Shown: piece by piece, positions 45,181-56,933 of the stretch
Layout of the letters: the number at the start of each line of letters is the position of its first letter
How positions within the stretch are numbered: position 1 is the stretch's first letter
NCBI GenBank assembly: GCA_001599755.1
Contig: BCHX01000008.1
Location: forward strand, 3,038,001-3,102,000
DNA length: 64,000 nucleotides
Reading direction: 5' to 3'
DNA from: Gliomastix tumulicola
Taxonomy: Eukaryota; Ascomycota; Sordariomycetes; Hypocreales; Bionectriaceae
The notes under the pieces: generated by a model
What the model saw: the letters and a program-made list of their open reading frames with translations, nothing else
Told to the model about the DNA's origin: nothing
The model's database searches: none
Translations under genes and position numbers: made by a program

Positions 45181-45799
45181 CGAGCTACCTGGAGAGTAAC
45201 TGGATGAGCGGCATCTGCCATCCGGTCAGGTGCTCGTCGCCTGGAGTGAGCGAGGGAGGAAGATGGTGCAAGGCAAGGGGGAAATCGAGTAGACCGTTAC
45301 GTACACCAACGCTAGTCTGATAACAGTGCTTAAGAATGGTCTCCCTCTGCCTGTGGATATGTGCCTGGAAGTTCATCCTTTGATATCGAGTGTTAAGCAT
45401 TTAGCCTAATAACTTCAATGTGTAGTCCCAAACGACATATCTTCAAGACATCTCGTATAAAAGCATGCCGAGTAATAGCATGGGCAGACACTCGAGACCT
45501 CCGAAGCCAAGACTCCAATAAATTTCCTGTAACATTTTGGGGACGTCGTAGCTAAGTCAATAGTTGGCTCTTAGCACCGAAGCATCTCAGTTATTTCGAG
45601 AAGGACGGAACGGGTACTTGATATGCAAAACTTGGTCGACCAGAGCCCGTCCAACAGGTCTAGCTTCCTAAGCAGATATATGTACGGACTTAAGTATGTA
45701 GTAATGGGGAATGAATGATATATGCGAGCCACGGAATCCAAGATTCCTTCTTTCCCACCCCCGAGTGATGTGATCCAATATGCTCCACGTCAAGGTTTC
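45181..45799. other. Convergent intergenic region between the two pectin lyases
   Basis: 619 bp between stops; holds both 3' untranslated regions. No other gene is supported. Confidence 0.6.
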
Positions 45800-47089
45800 T
45801 CAGATATGACCAACACCGGCATTGCCCCTCACGAAGGCCTCTACCTCTGCAGCAGTCAAAGGCTCAGGAATGAACTCAATGGTCCCCTCAGCCCACTCAA
45901 GCGGCCCAGTCGCAGTCAGAGAGGGCCAGGAGCCGCTACCAGAAAGACTGTTCTCAACGCAGTCACGGCCGAGGTAGGTGCTGCACGCCTGAGCAGCACC
46001 AGAGTCCAGGACGGTGAAGACGGACCCCCCGTTGGTCTCGGAGGCACTGGTGATGGGCGTGTTGACGTTGATGAAGACGTTGCCCTCGAGGAGAATGTCC
46101 GTGTTGGTGTCGATGTCGAAGGAGTGCCCGCTGACTTCCTCGAAGAGGTTGTTGTAGCCGTGGAAGAAGTGCTGGTTGGTGCCCTCGGTGACGGTCTGGC
46201 CGAGCTTAGGCCCGCGGGAGGACAGGTCGTGGAGGTGGTTAACGGCAAAGGTGTACTCTTCGTCGGAGCCGACGAGCATGACGCCCCAGTTGTGCTTGCC
46301 GTTGCAGGCAGTGGACCACTCGGTGCGGCCGTCGAACTCGTTGTTAGAGATGGTGACGCGGCCGGAGGGGTTGAAACCAGAAACGAGGAACTGTCGGCCG
46401 GCTAAGCTGAACTTGTTGTGGTCGATCCAGACGTTGTCGGCGCCATCCAGACTAAGAGCGTCACCTCCCCACACGAACTGAGGGTTCAGTTCCTGACTAT
46501 GGCGTTAACTCATGGTTCTCAAGCCTCGGGGATGAAAACGCTCACTTACGGTGATGTGAATGTTCTGGATGATGACGTTGGAAGCGCCTCCGCTGACAGA
46601 GAGACCCTTCCCACGGATCACGCCCGCGTCACCGACGCCAACAATGGATTTATCGCTGGCAATCTCGATGAGCGAGCGAGCGGCGTTGTCCCACGTTGCC
46701 TCAATGTCCTCTTCGTTATCATCACACGTATCCTTGATGGTATCCTGGCCACCAGCGTCGGCACCGCACCTGTCGATGCCACGGCAAGCATGGCCAGTCG
46801 TAGTGCCCTCCGAGCCGATGAAGTTGAACTCCTTGTCGATGAGTACGACGCGAGGAGTGGAGTCGGTCAGCCAGGAAACAAGTCTAAGACACGCCATGTT
46901 AGCATTCACGCGCGTCAAGTATGTATTTGTGTGGGCATAAACTCACTCGTCAATGTCCGTAGGAGCTGTAGGCTCTGTAGAGCCGCCGCCGGTGGTGGCC
47001 GAGGCGAATCCGAAAGGCGTGCCCGAGACCTGGCCCAAGGCGGTGCGGAAGGCCAAGAATGCCACAGGGACAGAGAGTACAGACTTCAT
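45800..47089 (-). CDS. Pectin lyase B (polysaccharide lyase family 1)
   Basis: Three exons, 47089-46947, 46883-46550 and 46492-45800, give 389 residues. Signal peptide about 1-19, then GTPFGFASATTGGGS, QFVWGGDALSL, VWIDH, and the catalytic Arg in DLSSRGPKLG. It shares only one intron position with lyase A (before LVSWL/LKSWL, phase 2); the other introns differ. Thus the two are old relatives and not a recent copy. A TATAAAA box lies at 47185-47191 on this strand, about 100 bp before the ATG. Role: secreted degradation of esterified pectin. Confidence 0.92.
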
Positions 47090-48276
47090 CTTGTTCGGTC
47101 TTATTCGTAGGTAAAGTTGAGTGAATTGTGCAAGAAGTTGACTCTTCTGAGCTAACAATCACGTAGCCGAGAGAAGCCCAGTCATTTTATACAGGTGCTT
47201 CACATGAACTCTTTCATGAAATGAGCTCCTTGTTGCTGGATTCCTCGGCGTATTGTCCCCGGAGTTTGGTAGATCACCGCCCGTTTCAGGTGCCGTCTCG
47301 GTGGTATATTCTCCATCTTCACCCACGATAAGTGTCGTTCTTACCCCAGGTTTCTCATCTAGCCGTAGGATGTTTACCATATTAGCCGGCATGAGTTGTC
47401 AGCACCGCTCCCGAAGCCCACATGCCAACTTCAGTAAGCTACACATCCAAGATATATTAGACGCCAGGGGAGCTGAAATCTTCTCACCCGACTGACATCC
47501 GATAATAATTCCTATTTCCCGGCGGGAGTACCAGTGTGGCCCGGGGGAACATGTTCCGGCACTGCCCAATCTGTAATACTGCTTGCGCCGATCGGAAAGT
47601 TCCCTGCATTGATTGACGTCTAATTAATTACCACGCGAGATACAGGGTGCTTATGTCTGCGAGATGTGAATAATATACCTTATTGAGCGTCAAGATGGAT
47701 ACCCGCTGTCTGTGTAGGATGGCATATCGTCTCATGGATTCCATTTCCTTTTTCTTTTTCTTTTTTCCGTCGCTCCGAAGGACGTCCCCGGGTAACGACG
47801 ATACGGGGTAACGCGTGAACTTTGGCTATCAAGAGTTTGGTGCAGGCGTGATTCCGAGTACATTGGATCAAGTGTTCTAGCAGTTCACTTAGACCGGAAC
47901 TAGATGTATGTTGTAGTTGGTCCGCCATTAGGGACCTTGGTTTCACTGCACTCTTACGAGGGAATTTGCGCTGTCCAGAGTTTGAAACCTGACAACGATA
48001 GCTCGTCTAAGATACCGGGGCTCAGAAGCCAATCCCCTTCTCGGCACATAGCCTGCTTGGCGTGTATTGTCAAGTGCCTAGTGTCTGATGATGATTATCG
48101 GGCGTCAGGTGTAGGCATGTTCCGAATTTCCTATGGTAACCTATTCAAGTATCTCGTGAGGCCATATTCTCGTGTACGTAGTACTAGATAGTGTTGAACA
48201 TCTAGTAGGCCGTTAAAAGTCCAGCCCTTGCCGCATCCTAGCCCACTGTACATGTTATGGGCAACAAAGCCTCGCC
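47090..48276. other. Intergenic: pectin lyase B promoter and decarboxylase 3' end
   Basis: 1.2 kb with no supported gene. The left part holds the pectin lyase B promoter with its TATA box; the right part is the 3' side of the gene ending at 48277. Confidence 0.45.
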
Positions 48277-49587
48277 TCAGCGGGCACCATTCTGACCATT
48301 CAGCGCGCCATTCTGAGCGGTTTGGTCTTTGTAGTAAGCCCTGCACAGCTTCTCGCCATAGAAGAAATGCTCGCCAGAAGCAGGGTCAGAGTCAGGGAAG
48401 CCCGAGACCCTCGCCCTCTGCTCAAACATGATGACGCAGTCCGAGCCGCCAAACGCAAAGTGTGAGATCTCATCTCCCTTCTTGACCGTCTTGCCGAGCA
48501 GGTCCTTGTTCACAATGACCGAGGAGACCGCAGCCATGCCGATGGGCAAGATGGCGACTCTGCCAAGGTTCTTATTGTTGATGATGATGACTCCACGTGT
48601 CTGGAGGAACTGGTAGCCTGGAGTATCTGGCGCATTGAGCGTGTTGATGCCAGACGGATTTTTCTCATTGCCGGCGATCAGGCGGCAGGGCTCCAGATAG
48701 TTGTGGCCGACCTGCTCGTCGGTCTTGACCAGCACCTGAAGGTAGGCCGCCCCATGAATGACGTCGATGACTTCGACCGTTCCCGAGACAGGTGCATGCT
48801 GCCGGTGGTAGTCAAAGACATTTAGGAAGACGTGAGTCCACAGTCCACCTTTGAACATATTCCCGTACGTATCTGGAGAGCCCTTGGGCGTCATGGGGCC
48901 ATATTTGCCGAGAAGATCTTCGACCTTCCATGGCAGATGCTTCAAAACCACCTCGTCTTTGACGATCCTCCACTCCTCTTCTTTCAAGACAACCTCAGAG
49001 GATTCGGTGATGGCGTATGCCCCGCCAAAGGTGGAATCGGCAGGGAAGACGACAATCTTATCATCATCGGGCCCGTCAATGCTCCGAGGCTTGCTCAGCT
49101 TTCGGAAGAAGAACTGGTTGAAAGTCTTCCAATTCGGAGCATCCTTCTCGTACTCAAAGATGCGGAACAGTGGGGAGTTGCGAAAGGACGTGATGGTAGC
49201 CTCGCTGATCGAAGCTTCCTCATCCATTCTCTGGCCAATGGCCTGAGAGAACTTGACCACCCATTCAGAGAGCGGCTTGAGGGCCTTGTTGATGCTCAGA
49301 GGGTGGATCTTGGTCTGGCGGGAGCCCAGCGGCTCCTCTGAGAGAACGAAGTAGAAGACGCAGAGGATATAGTAGATGTCCCTGCCCTGAGTAGACTCGG
49401 TAGGGACCCAGCCTCGGACGAGCCAGTCGGCAAAGTCAAGGAAGCCTTTGGCTGAGATGATGCCGTACTTGTCCAGCTCGGGGATGTCCCACTTGCGAGC
49501 GTTCCTGACGGCTTGCTCTAGGTCATTTCTTTCCCAAAGCAGCTCGTCCTGGAGCTCCCTGACGACGTTGCTGTATTGGGTAGGCAT
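48277..49587 (-). CDS. Phosphatidylserine decarboxylase-family enzyme, soluble
   Basis: A single exon of 436 residues. No signal, membrane segment or mitochondrial presequence is visible at the N-terminus, unlike PSD1 enzymes. The helical N-terminal part (KPLSEWVVKFSQAIGQRM) and the core FNQFFFRKLSKPR, FKGGLWTHVFLNVFDYHRQH (the conserved HRxH-type loop) and FAFGGSDCVIMFE match the PSD family. Autocleavage at Gly381-Ser382 would create the pyruvoyl cofactor; Asp383 replaces the usual Thr/Ser. This group also contains fungal aromatic amino acid decarboxylases with the same layout, so phosphatidylserine is not a safe substrate call. A TATA-like ATAAATA lies at 49686-49692 on this strand. Confidence 0.85.
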   Translation of the reverse strand: MPTQYSNVVRELQDELLWERNDLEQAVRNARKWDIPELDKYGIISAKGFLDFADWLVRGWVPTESTQGRDIYYILCVFYFVLSEEPLGSRQTKIHPLSINKALKPLSEWVVKFSQAIGQRMDEEASISEATITSFRNSPLFRIFEYEKDAPNWKTFNQFFFRKLSKPRSIDGPDDDKIVVFPADSTFGGAYAITESSEVVLKEEEWRIVKDEVVLKHLPWKVEDLLGKYGPMTPKGSPDTYGNMFKGGLWTHVFLNVFDYHRQHAPVSGTVEVIDVIHGAAYLQVLVKTDEQVGHNYLEPCRLIAGNEKNPSGINTLNAPDTPGYQFLQTRGVIIINNKNLGRVAILPIGMAAVSSVIVNKDLLGKTVKKGDEISHFAFGGSDCVIMFEQRARVSGFPDSDPASGEHFFYGEKLCRAYYKDQTAQNGALNGQNGAR

Positions 49588-50541
49588 GGTTTCTTGGTGG
49601 TTTGCTTGTGGACGGAAGAGTAAAGAAGAAAGGAGTGGTAGGATCGGATGAAGGGCTGTTGAGAATTGAGGGGATATCGACGTGGTATTTATGCATTTTC
49701 TCTGCTGCCATATACGATAATGCCTGAAGTAATGATGAGAATTCTTGGTCGTACGGAGAGATGAGAAACCCGTTGAATGTTGATAGCTCCAACGAAAGTA
49801 AAGTTCACAAAAGCCGTGTCACATACCTACCACGTATTTTACAATCATTTGAATTCCAATTCACAACGCCACATCACCATCTGCTTATACCCGGATATAC
49901 GCATGATCTACACAAGCACCAACGTGAGTACAAGTCGGAAATATTAATCCGACATGCAACCAGATGATAATTATAATTACGGGTGACACGACTGATCGAC
50001 AGCATCTTCTATTCAGCATCATAGGCCAAGCATTAACACCAAGCACCGGGTCAGTTACGTTTGTGACAGTGACACGGGATCTTCAAGCCCCTTTGCGTTT
50101 GCAGAGATGCAGCTATTCAGGCCATGTGAGGAGATGTTTGAACAATGCATTACGGGGGGTGATGAGTCTCGTGATAAGCTCCGGCCTAGCCCGGCAGTTC
50201 AGCACCCGTATCGAGAAAAAGTTTCTTTAACTTCGATCACATACTCGCTATCTTTTCAGACTCTAGCCAGGTCGTAGATCTCAATAGAATCTTCTGATTT
50301 CCACGGATCCTGTCACATACCTGACGGATATGCGTCGAACTTCGCTCTTCATCATATCATGCGACTTTAAGATTCCCATGCGGTGCGGTGCATCACATGC
50401 CAAATGACGCGCAGATCTATGGGTGGGACATGCGTGTGCGTCTCTTTCGTCCAAATGTCTCCGGGAGACTCGGGTCTTCAAGCTGTGCTTCGTAAGAATC
50501 CTGAATGAAGCTCTTGGATCTCGATTATTTGCCTACCAGTC
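49588..50541. other. Intergenic: decarboxylase promoter and AAA ATPase 3' end
   Basis: About 950 bp with no supported gene; flanks are both on the minus strand. Confidence 0.45.
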
Positions 50542-53500
50542 TCAGTGCCACTCCTCCGGAGCTCCAATCCGAGGCCCCTGTCCATGAAGACGATCGGGTT
50601 GCTGCTGATCTGGATGTGGGAATCTCTGCCCGGCGCTCTGAGGGTCTCCATGATCCCCAACATTTGCGCCTGGAAACAAAGTTCGGCTTGCACCTGCATC
50701 TAGATCAACCATTGGCTGGCGAGCTGCGAAGAATTGCTGGCCCAGCGGCGTCTGGAAAGGCACACTGTCCTGTGGTTGAGGGGATCGTGAAGGCTGGGCT
50801 GAGCGGTGATCTGGACTGTCATGTGGATGGAAGGCTTGCGAGCTTGGTGGCTGTCGCGGAAGGCCATGCTGTGATTGCGGTTGTTGCTGCTGATAGTACG
50901 CCTGATACTGGTCCTGGTGATAGCCTTGTGGCTGAGGGTAGCCTGGGGCCCCTGCTCCGCGCTGTCGTGGGCTGTTGTCATACTGTTGATAGTATCCCTG
51001 ACGTCCCGGTGGAGGTTGACGCCCGGGACTATTCAAGGGAGTCTGCGTCGCCCTCAGAAAAGCAGCCGCACGGTCTTCTACTGAGCCTGCGCCCGCCATG
51101 CGATCATTCTCGTCTAGCCAAATAGCCCGTAGCCTGCCCTCCTTTGCCCGTCTCGCCGCGCTCGATCCATACAGATCCGACATGTACTTGGTGAACTCAA
51201 GGTACGCGTTCCGTACAGTGTTGAAGTGCTCCACGGTCAGCTTGATGACGGCGTCTGGACGGAGAATGGCCATGTGACTATTGCCCTGTGCCTCAAACTC
51301 AGCGAGCGCGAGAGCCGTCTGGCAGGCGTTGCGGATCTGACGGCCGTTCCAGCGCGCATGCGGCTGCTCGTTGAAGTGCTTCGAGGCGAAGCTGCCCACG
51401 CCCATCATGTCGATCTCGATGTGCTGCTTCTGGCGGCTGAAGCGCTCCTTGATCAGTTCCATATTCAGCTTGAACACTTCCAGGGTCTTGTCGTGGTTGA
51501 GCTCCGGGTAGTAGAGACTGATGTGAATCCGCGATGTGAAGGCCTCGTCGAAATCGCCAATACGATTGGTGGTCAGGAAGAGGATGCCGGTGTAGTACTC
51601 GAGCACACGCAGGAATACTGTCATGTGGCGTTAGTAGTAATTTGCCGCCGTCTTAATCTTTCTTGACTGACCTGCGACTAGTCCGTTCCGCTTGAAATCC
51701 TCCTTTGTTCTCTCAGCCAGGAATACATCCGCTTCATCGAGCAGGAGAATGCAGCCCCATCTGCTGGCCAGCGCAAAGTTGGTCTCGAGCGCTTTCTCAA
51801 CCTCATTGGCTGTAGTTCCTAGATCGCCTGTTTTGTTTGCCACATGGATTAGATTGGTCCACTCATTTGTGGTAGGTTTACGCTTCACTCACCACAGGTA
51901 ATCTGGAAAAGGGGCTTCCTAAACAGCTCTGCGACTCCCTCTGAAGGAAAAAAGGCGTTGTCAGTTTTGAGAAATTTACCCTCCGCGAAGAGGACACTTA
52001 CCAGCTGTGGACGTCTTGCCTACACCAGGGGCGCCGTGCAGGAGAAGAATGAGGCCCTTGCCTAAATTCCAGTCAGACTCACTCATTTAAGGCCCAGACT
52101 TTTGAACACGAAGCTTACCTTTGCCCATCACAATGTCAACTTGCTCCGACTGAGCGCCCTTACTCTCCTTGTTGCGGAAATGCTGGGCAATGAGGGATAT
52201 GATCATGGGCTTGTGCCCCTCTGGCAAAACAAGCCGGTCGAAGGCAGAGACATGATGTTGCGGCCCTTCTTTGCTTGACTGCTCATCTCTCGCTGCGCCT
52301 GACTCGTTATTCAGCTCCGATGGCATGCCACCCAATGCACCTGATAGTTTCACGTCCGTGAGATACGTCAGATCCAGCTTCGCTATAGTAAAGGACAGTT
52401 AGCTAAAAAGAAAATACAGCAAGCATATTCGACGGATGAACATACCCCACTTGCGACTTCTCAGGACAAATCCATGAACACGGAAGGACATGATAAGGAG
52501 GTCTTCCTCAGGGAGAGAATATGCTCCCGTCTCGGTGTGCGTCGGCACCTCCTCGAGAAGCCGAGGCACGATGGCAACTGACGGAAGAATCTGTGTTCTC
52601 GCCGGCGGGAGGAGACTCTCGATATACTCCTTTGTCTGCTTATCGTCGACTAGGGCGTCGTCGAACACAACATCGTCTTTGCAACAGGTATGACAGCTGA
52701 TGTTTCTGTCGTCGCTGCTCTCGAAGTAATCTGTCCCGACAAGGACCTCCAGCTCGGGTCTTGCTTCCGATTTTGATTCAGATCTCTTGGTTTCTTCCCA
52801 GAAAGAGAAGGCCGTGTCAAAGTCCACAACCACCTGACTCTCCACTTCCTCGCGGGCATCGAGTGTCGGGCCAGCATAGTACATGTGCTTGACACGCGCC
52901 ACGTCGAGGAACATGGCGCCGCGCCGGATGAGTTTCCGCCGGAACCTGTGCTCTTCCAGGCACCTCTCGTACTGCTTCCACTCGGCGTCGGTGAAGTCGT
53001 TCCGGTTGAGGGTGTGGAAGCGCAGAGGATACACCTCGAGTGACGTGAGGGGTCTCTCCCCCTCGAATCGCTTGAACTCGAACTCGCGCAGCACGGGGCC
53101 GATGTGTTTCCCGTTGAAGTCGATGTATACGCACGTCAGGCTGAAGTCTGCGCGCTTCTCGCTGTTCGAACGGCCGGCTCGCACCGTTTCGGGGGCGTCG
53201 TATGCCGGTTGGTAGCCGGAGATGCGGCGGTGCTTGGCGTTGGTGACGTGGAGGACTCGGTAGGCCTGTTTCCCATCGTTTCGTATCACTTCCATGCCTG
53301 GACGGAAGAGGTGCCAGAGATCTGAGAAGTGGACTTTGGTGTAGTCCGTTCCGGAAATCTTGTCTTTCTTAGGCTTGATGTCGTTGTCCATGAAATCGAG
53401 GAGACATTTCAGATGGCTCAGAGCGGTCTCGCTCTTCGTGATGTCGTTGGGGTCGTCGTCGTCCTCTTTGTCGCCTTCGTCTTCCGATTCTTCGTCCTTA

Positions 53501-55047
53501 TCATGATCTTCGTGGGTCTCGATTCCTGATCTCTCAGCCTCGGCATCCTTCTTCTCGTCGGACTCTCCAACTCTCGCCACCGGGGTACTGGCATCCTGCT
53601 CAGTTCTCTCTCCCTCTTCGCCCGTTCTTTCACCTCCATCCTCCTGACTAGTCTTCCCACCAATGACGAGTTTAGGTACGACGCCTTCGGCTTCGATTTT
53701 GGGCTCACCACTAAGGTCCTCCTCCTCTACCTTGGGAGCGGACCGCAGTCTGTTGAACTTTCGCTCCAGAGTGGTGCACCACTCCCGAAGAGCTGACTCA
53801 CAGTACACCAAAGTCTTGAACGGCCGGAGAAAGACAACCGGCCTCCCATCAGGCGTCACGAGCCTTGACCCTTGCGACCCGAAGATAGTGTCAATGATCG
53901 TCAGCAGCGCCACGGAGTGTATTCGAATCCGCTCTGGCAGAAGTTGTCCCACTGGCGGATTCCCACCCGCCTTTGTACGCAAAGCAGCCTGTGCAGAGAG
54001 AGCAGGAGCCGACCCTCGAGGGAGCTTCCGGTTGCGTCGACGCAGGTAGTCGAACCATCGGGACGTGGTATCGTCGTCGTCGATGATCACGTCGCCCACC
54101 AGGATATCGATGACGCATGAGTGTCTCTCAGCTGCGCTTGCCAGGATCTTGAAGGAGTACCATGGTATGCGGATCAGTGTTGGCTCAGCGAATAGGCGTC
54201 CGACGACGTGCTTGTGCTGTGTGCCGGTCACGGCAACCTTCCCTGCTGCTTCCCCGGCCCCTTTGCTGCCATCTGCAACGCTGTGGCCGTCCCCTACCTG
54301 TTGTTCAAGTGCTGTAGCTTGAGACGCAGCCGCCTGCGCCTCTTCCTGTTCCTTTTGCTTCTTCTCCTTCTCCAGCTCCTCAAGCCTTTTCAGCCTGCGC
54401 AACTCGGTCTCCTCGGCAAGGTACAGGCGGTCCATCTCCCACTCAAACGTCTTGCGGAGCCTATCCCGACGATTGCCATAGTCAACAATATGATCGAACT
54501 CCCCCGGGATATCAGCGCCCACTCCCACTGGCAAGGTTGCATCTGCGGCTCCGCCATCGGCGTTCTCAAAGCGTGAGAATGGGTCGGGCCGGTTGTACTG
54601 GGCGACAGAGTTGGGGTTGACGTTCCAGTGATACGTCCAGGGACCCGGTGGAAATCCAGTCCCGATGAGGTCTCGCGAGCGAGGCTCCATGTCGAACTCT
54701 TCTGTGCCTACACGGGCCTGCCACTCCTTCCGGTGCTGGAAGAGGTAGCTCTCCATGCGCTGATACTTCTTCATCTCTTCGGTAGGCTGAGCGGGTGGCG
54801 GCTCGGGTGCGCCGCCCATGCTGATGTTCATCCTGCGCTTCAGTTCGTGCACCTGGTCGACTATGGCTTGCATGGCGCTGTTGAAGTCCTCTGTTGGCGC
54901 AGCCCCCTTCCCGTCGTCTGTTTCGGCGCTGCGATGCGCATCTGGGGCTTCAGTGGCTGAACGCGGTGTCTCATCGCCATGGTCGCTGGCCAGACTAGGC
55001 GGCTCGGAAGACTCTGCTGTGCTGACGGTTGGATGGTCGCCTTCCAT
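50542..55047 (-). CDS. AAA family ATPase with long N-terminal domain and Gln-rich tail
   Basis: Six exons, 55047-52446, 52382-52119, 52061-52002, 51940-51893, 51827-51672 and 51617-50542, give 1401 residues. Exons 3 and 4 are 60 and 48 nt and code the Walker A segment (LHGAPGVGKTSTA). Walker B is CILLLDEADVFLAERT; the sensor region reads ILFLTTNRIGDFDEAFTSRI with a candidate Arg finger. The first about 870 residues include a coiled coil (ELRRLKRLEELEKEKKQK), a DUF7025-type fungal domain, and acidic disordered stretches. The last about 150 residues are Gln/Pro/Tyr-rich. Proteins of this layout are common in Pezizomycotina, some in large families, but their role is unknown. The start is the first true ATG; a TTG before it extends the frame. 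Confidence 0.82.
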
Positions 55048-56933
55048 GATCAAACGTATCCCAGCGAAGATGGATTAAATGTTTGCTTGAGTCTTGAGGG
55101 ATCTTATGACTAGTGGAATATAGTGTAGAGCATCTAATATAGAGCATCAGATAATGGAGGGGCTGGACCCCTCTTTATGTATTGAATGCCCAGATGACGT
55201 GGCTCGTTTATGTCAATGTCAGCTTGCCTCACGGTAGCTTGCCTGATATCTGTTATTGAAGGTGTGAGTGGCGCCATGACTGCATAAACCCCGCTCGTGA
55301 TGCGTTGGAGTACTGTCAACCATCCAATCTGACAGCGGATATGACGGCCCGACCCTCTAATTGGTCTGATCTCTCATATCCTGGAGCGAACCACTGGTGT
55401 CATATTTTGGGTCCTGGTTGCCTTTTCTCGCCTTGCACTGTCAGTGAGCGAGGGCGCTCGTCGAGTAGGAATTTCACATATCGGCCGCTCAAGGCCGTAT
55501 ACGAGAGATCTTTCCATCATAGATCAATGCTCAACGCTCCCCATGGAGGGTTCGTCGGGATAGAGCACCCCAAGACATCGTCTGTCGACTTCGTCACCCG
55601 TGCCTTCCGAGTCATCATACAACTTTCGTTGATTTGCCAGTTTATCATATCGTGCGAGGTCAGTGTATATTGACATCCAGACTAAGCTTTTAGGATCAGC
55701 TATTCCAGAAGCCTCGACTAGTCCTGGCTAAAAAGTTGAGCAGATATCGATTTAGCATTCGTCACGATACTGGAAGGTCACACCCGCAAAGCTCAAGTTT
55801 TCATAATCCATGTATCAGGATCAAGCCTGTGGTAAAGCCCGTTAGGTTCACGCCATGCTGGGGTATGAATTAGACGGCTTTCTGCAGGCTAAACCTACGA
55901 AGAGATTATGACTTCGTTTGCTAGCAGCTCTCTCACTTCATAGTAAGTCATGTTCATGACACGAGGCGGATGAAGTTCCTGGCTAATCAGTTATCGAAAA
56001 AAAAAATAAAAAAAAAAATAGGAGGACACGCCGTTCTCTACACAACGGAACGGAGATTTCTCCCCTGTTGGGCGTTTCTACGGCGATTTCCAAAGGGGGT
56101 GGTGGCTTCAGGGTAGGAGATCATGCGTCTTCGTTTCGAAAACGGCACACGACGCAGTGCCTCGCCGACCTCACAGAAAAATTTCTTACCATCTCCCTCA
56201 TCGCTGCGTCTTGACCCGGCACGGCTTCGGTGGACCCTCGCCTCCATGTACGAGGACCTGGTCGATACGGTATCGGCCCTTCACGCCGCACAGACTCTCC
56301 AATGGCGCGAGTGAGTCTGGGCTGAGTAGGTCGTGCAAGTCTACCAGCCGACACTGCATTATATCTTCGTTTTCATCTAAAAGACTCTGACTCACTGGGG
56401 TGAGCAATCTTTCCGTCGAATCGCTACCGTCTCTCCTCTACTGACCTGCTGCGGCGATGTCTGAGCCCCTTGCGTTATTGTGACCAACCAAAGCTGGGAC
56501 ATCTTCTCCCATGGCTCCGTTGCAATTCAGAAAGAATTTTTTTTGGATAGAATTGAGATTCACGAAAACGATCGATGCTAGTTGAGATGTATATGTGCGT
56601 TAAGATAATAGATATACTCGTCGAGTCGATCAAGGCCCCTATCGTATCACAAATACGAATATTTCCCGACAGTCCACGAACAGAGACTAGCCCCCGGACA
56701 TAAAGATAAGCTAATAATAGACGTCGCCTGGGCTGTGCCTTAAATACGAGAAATCTGATGAGTAGCGTCAGAAATGGAGCCAGCGACATCCGTCACTCAA
56801 TTTTGCCGACACGTTTCAACTCATCAATGCCTCCTGACTTCTGACTCCTACATCATCAACACTTACCACCGCATTCTCCTCCCTCTCTACCCATCGCCCG
56901 GATCATAAAACGCGTTCTCGGCATCAAAGTACC
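55048..56933. other. 1.9-kb gene-free divergent region
   Basis: Between the AAA ATPase and a membrane protein. No gene supported. A run of 20-odd A with one T lies at 55996-56020. It is the longest gene-free stretch of the window and could hold regulatory or old mobile sequence not recognisable by eye. Confidence 0.4.
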
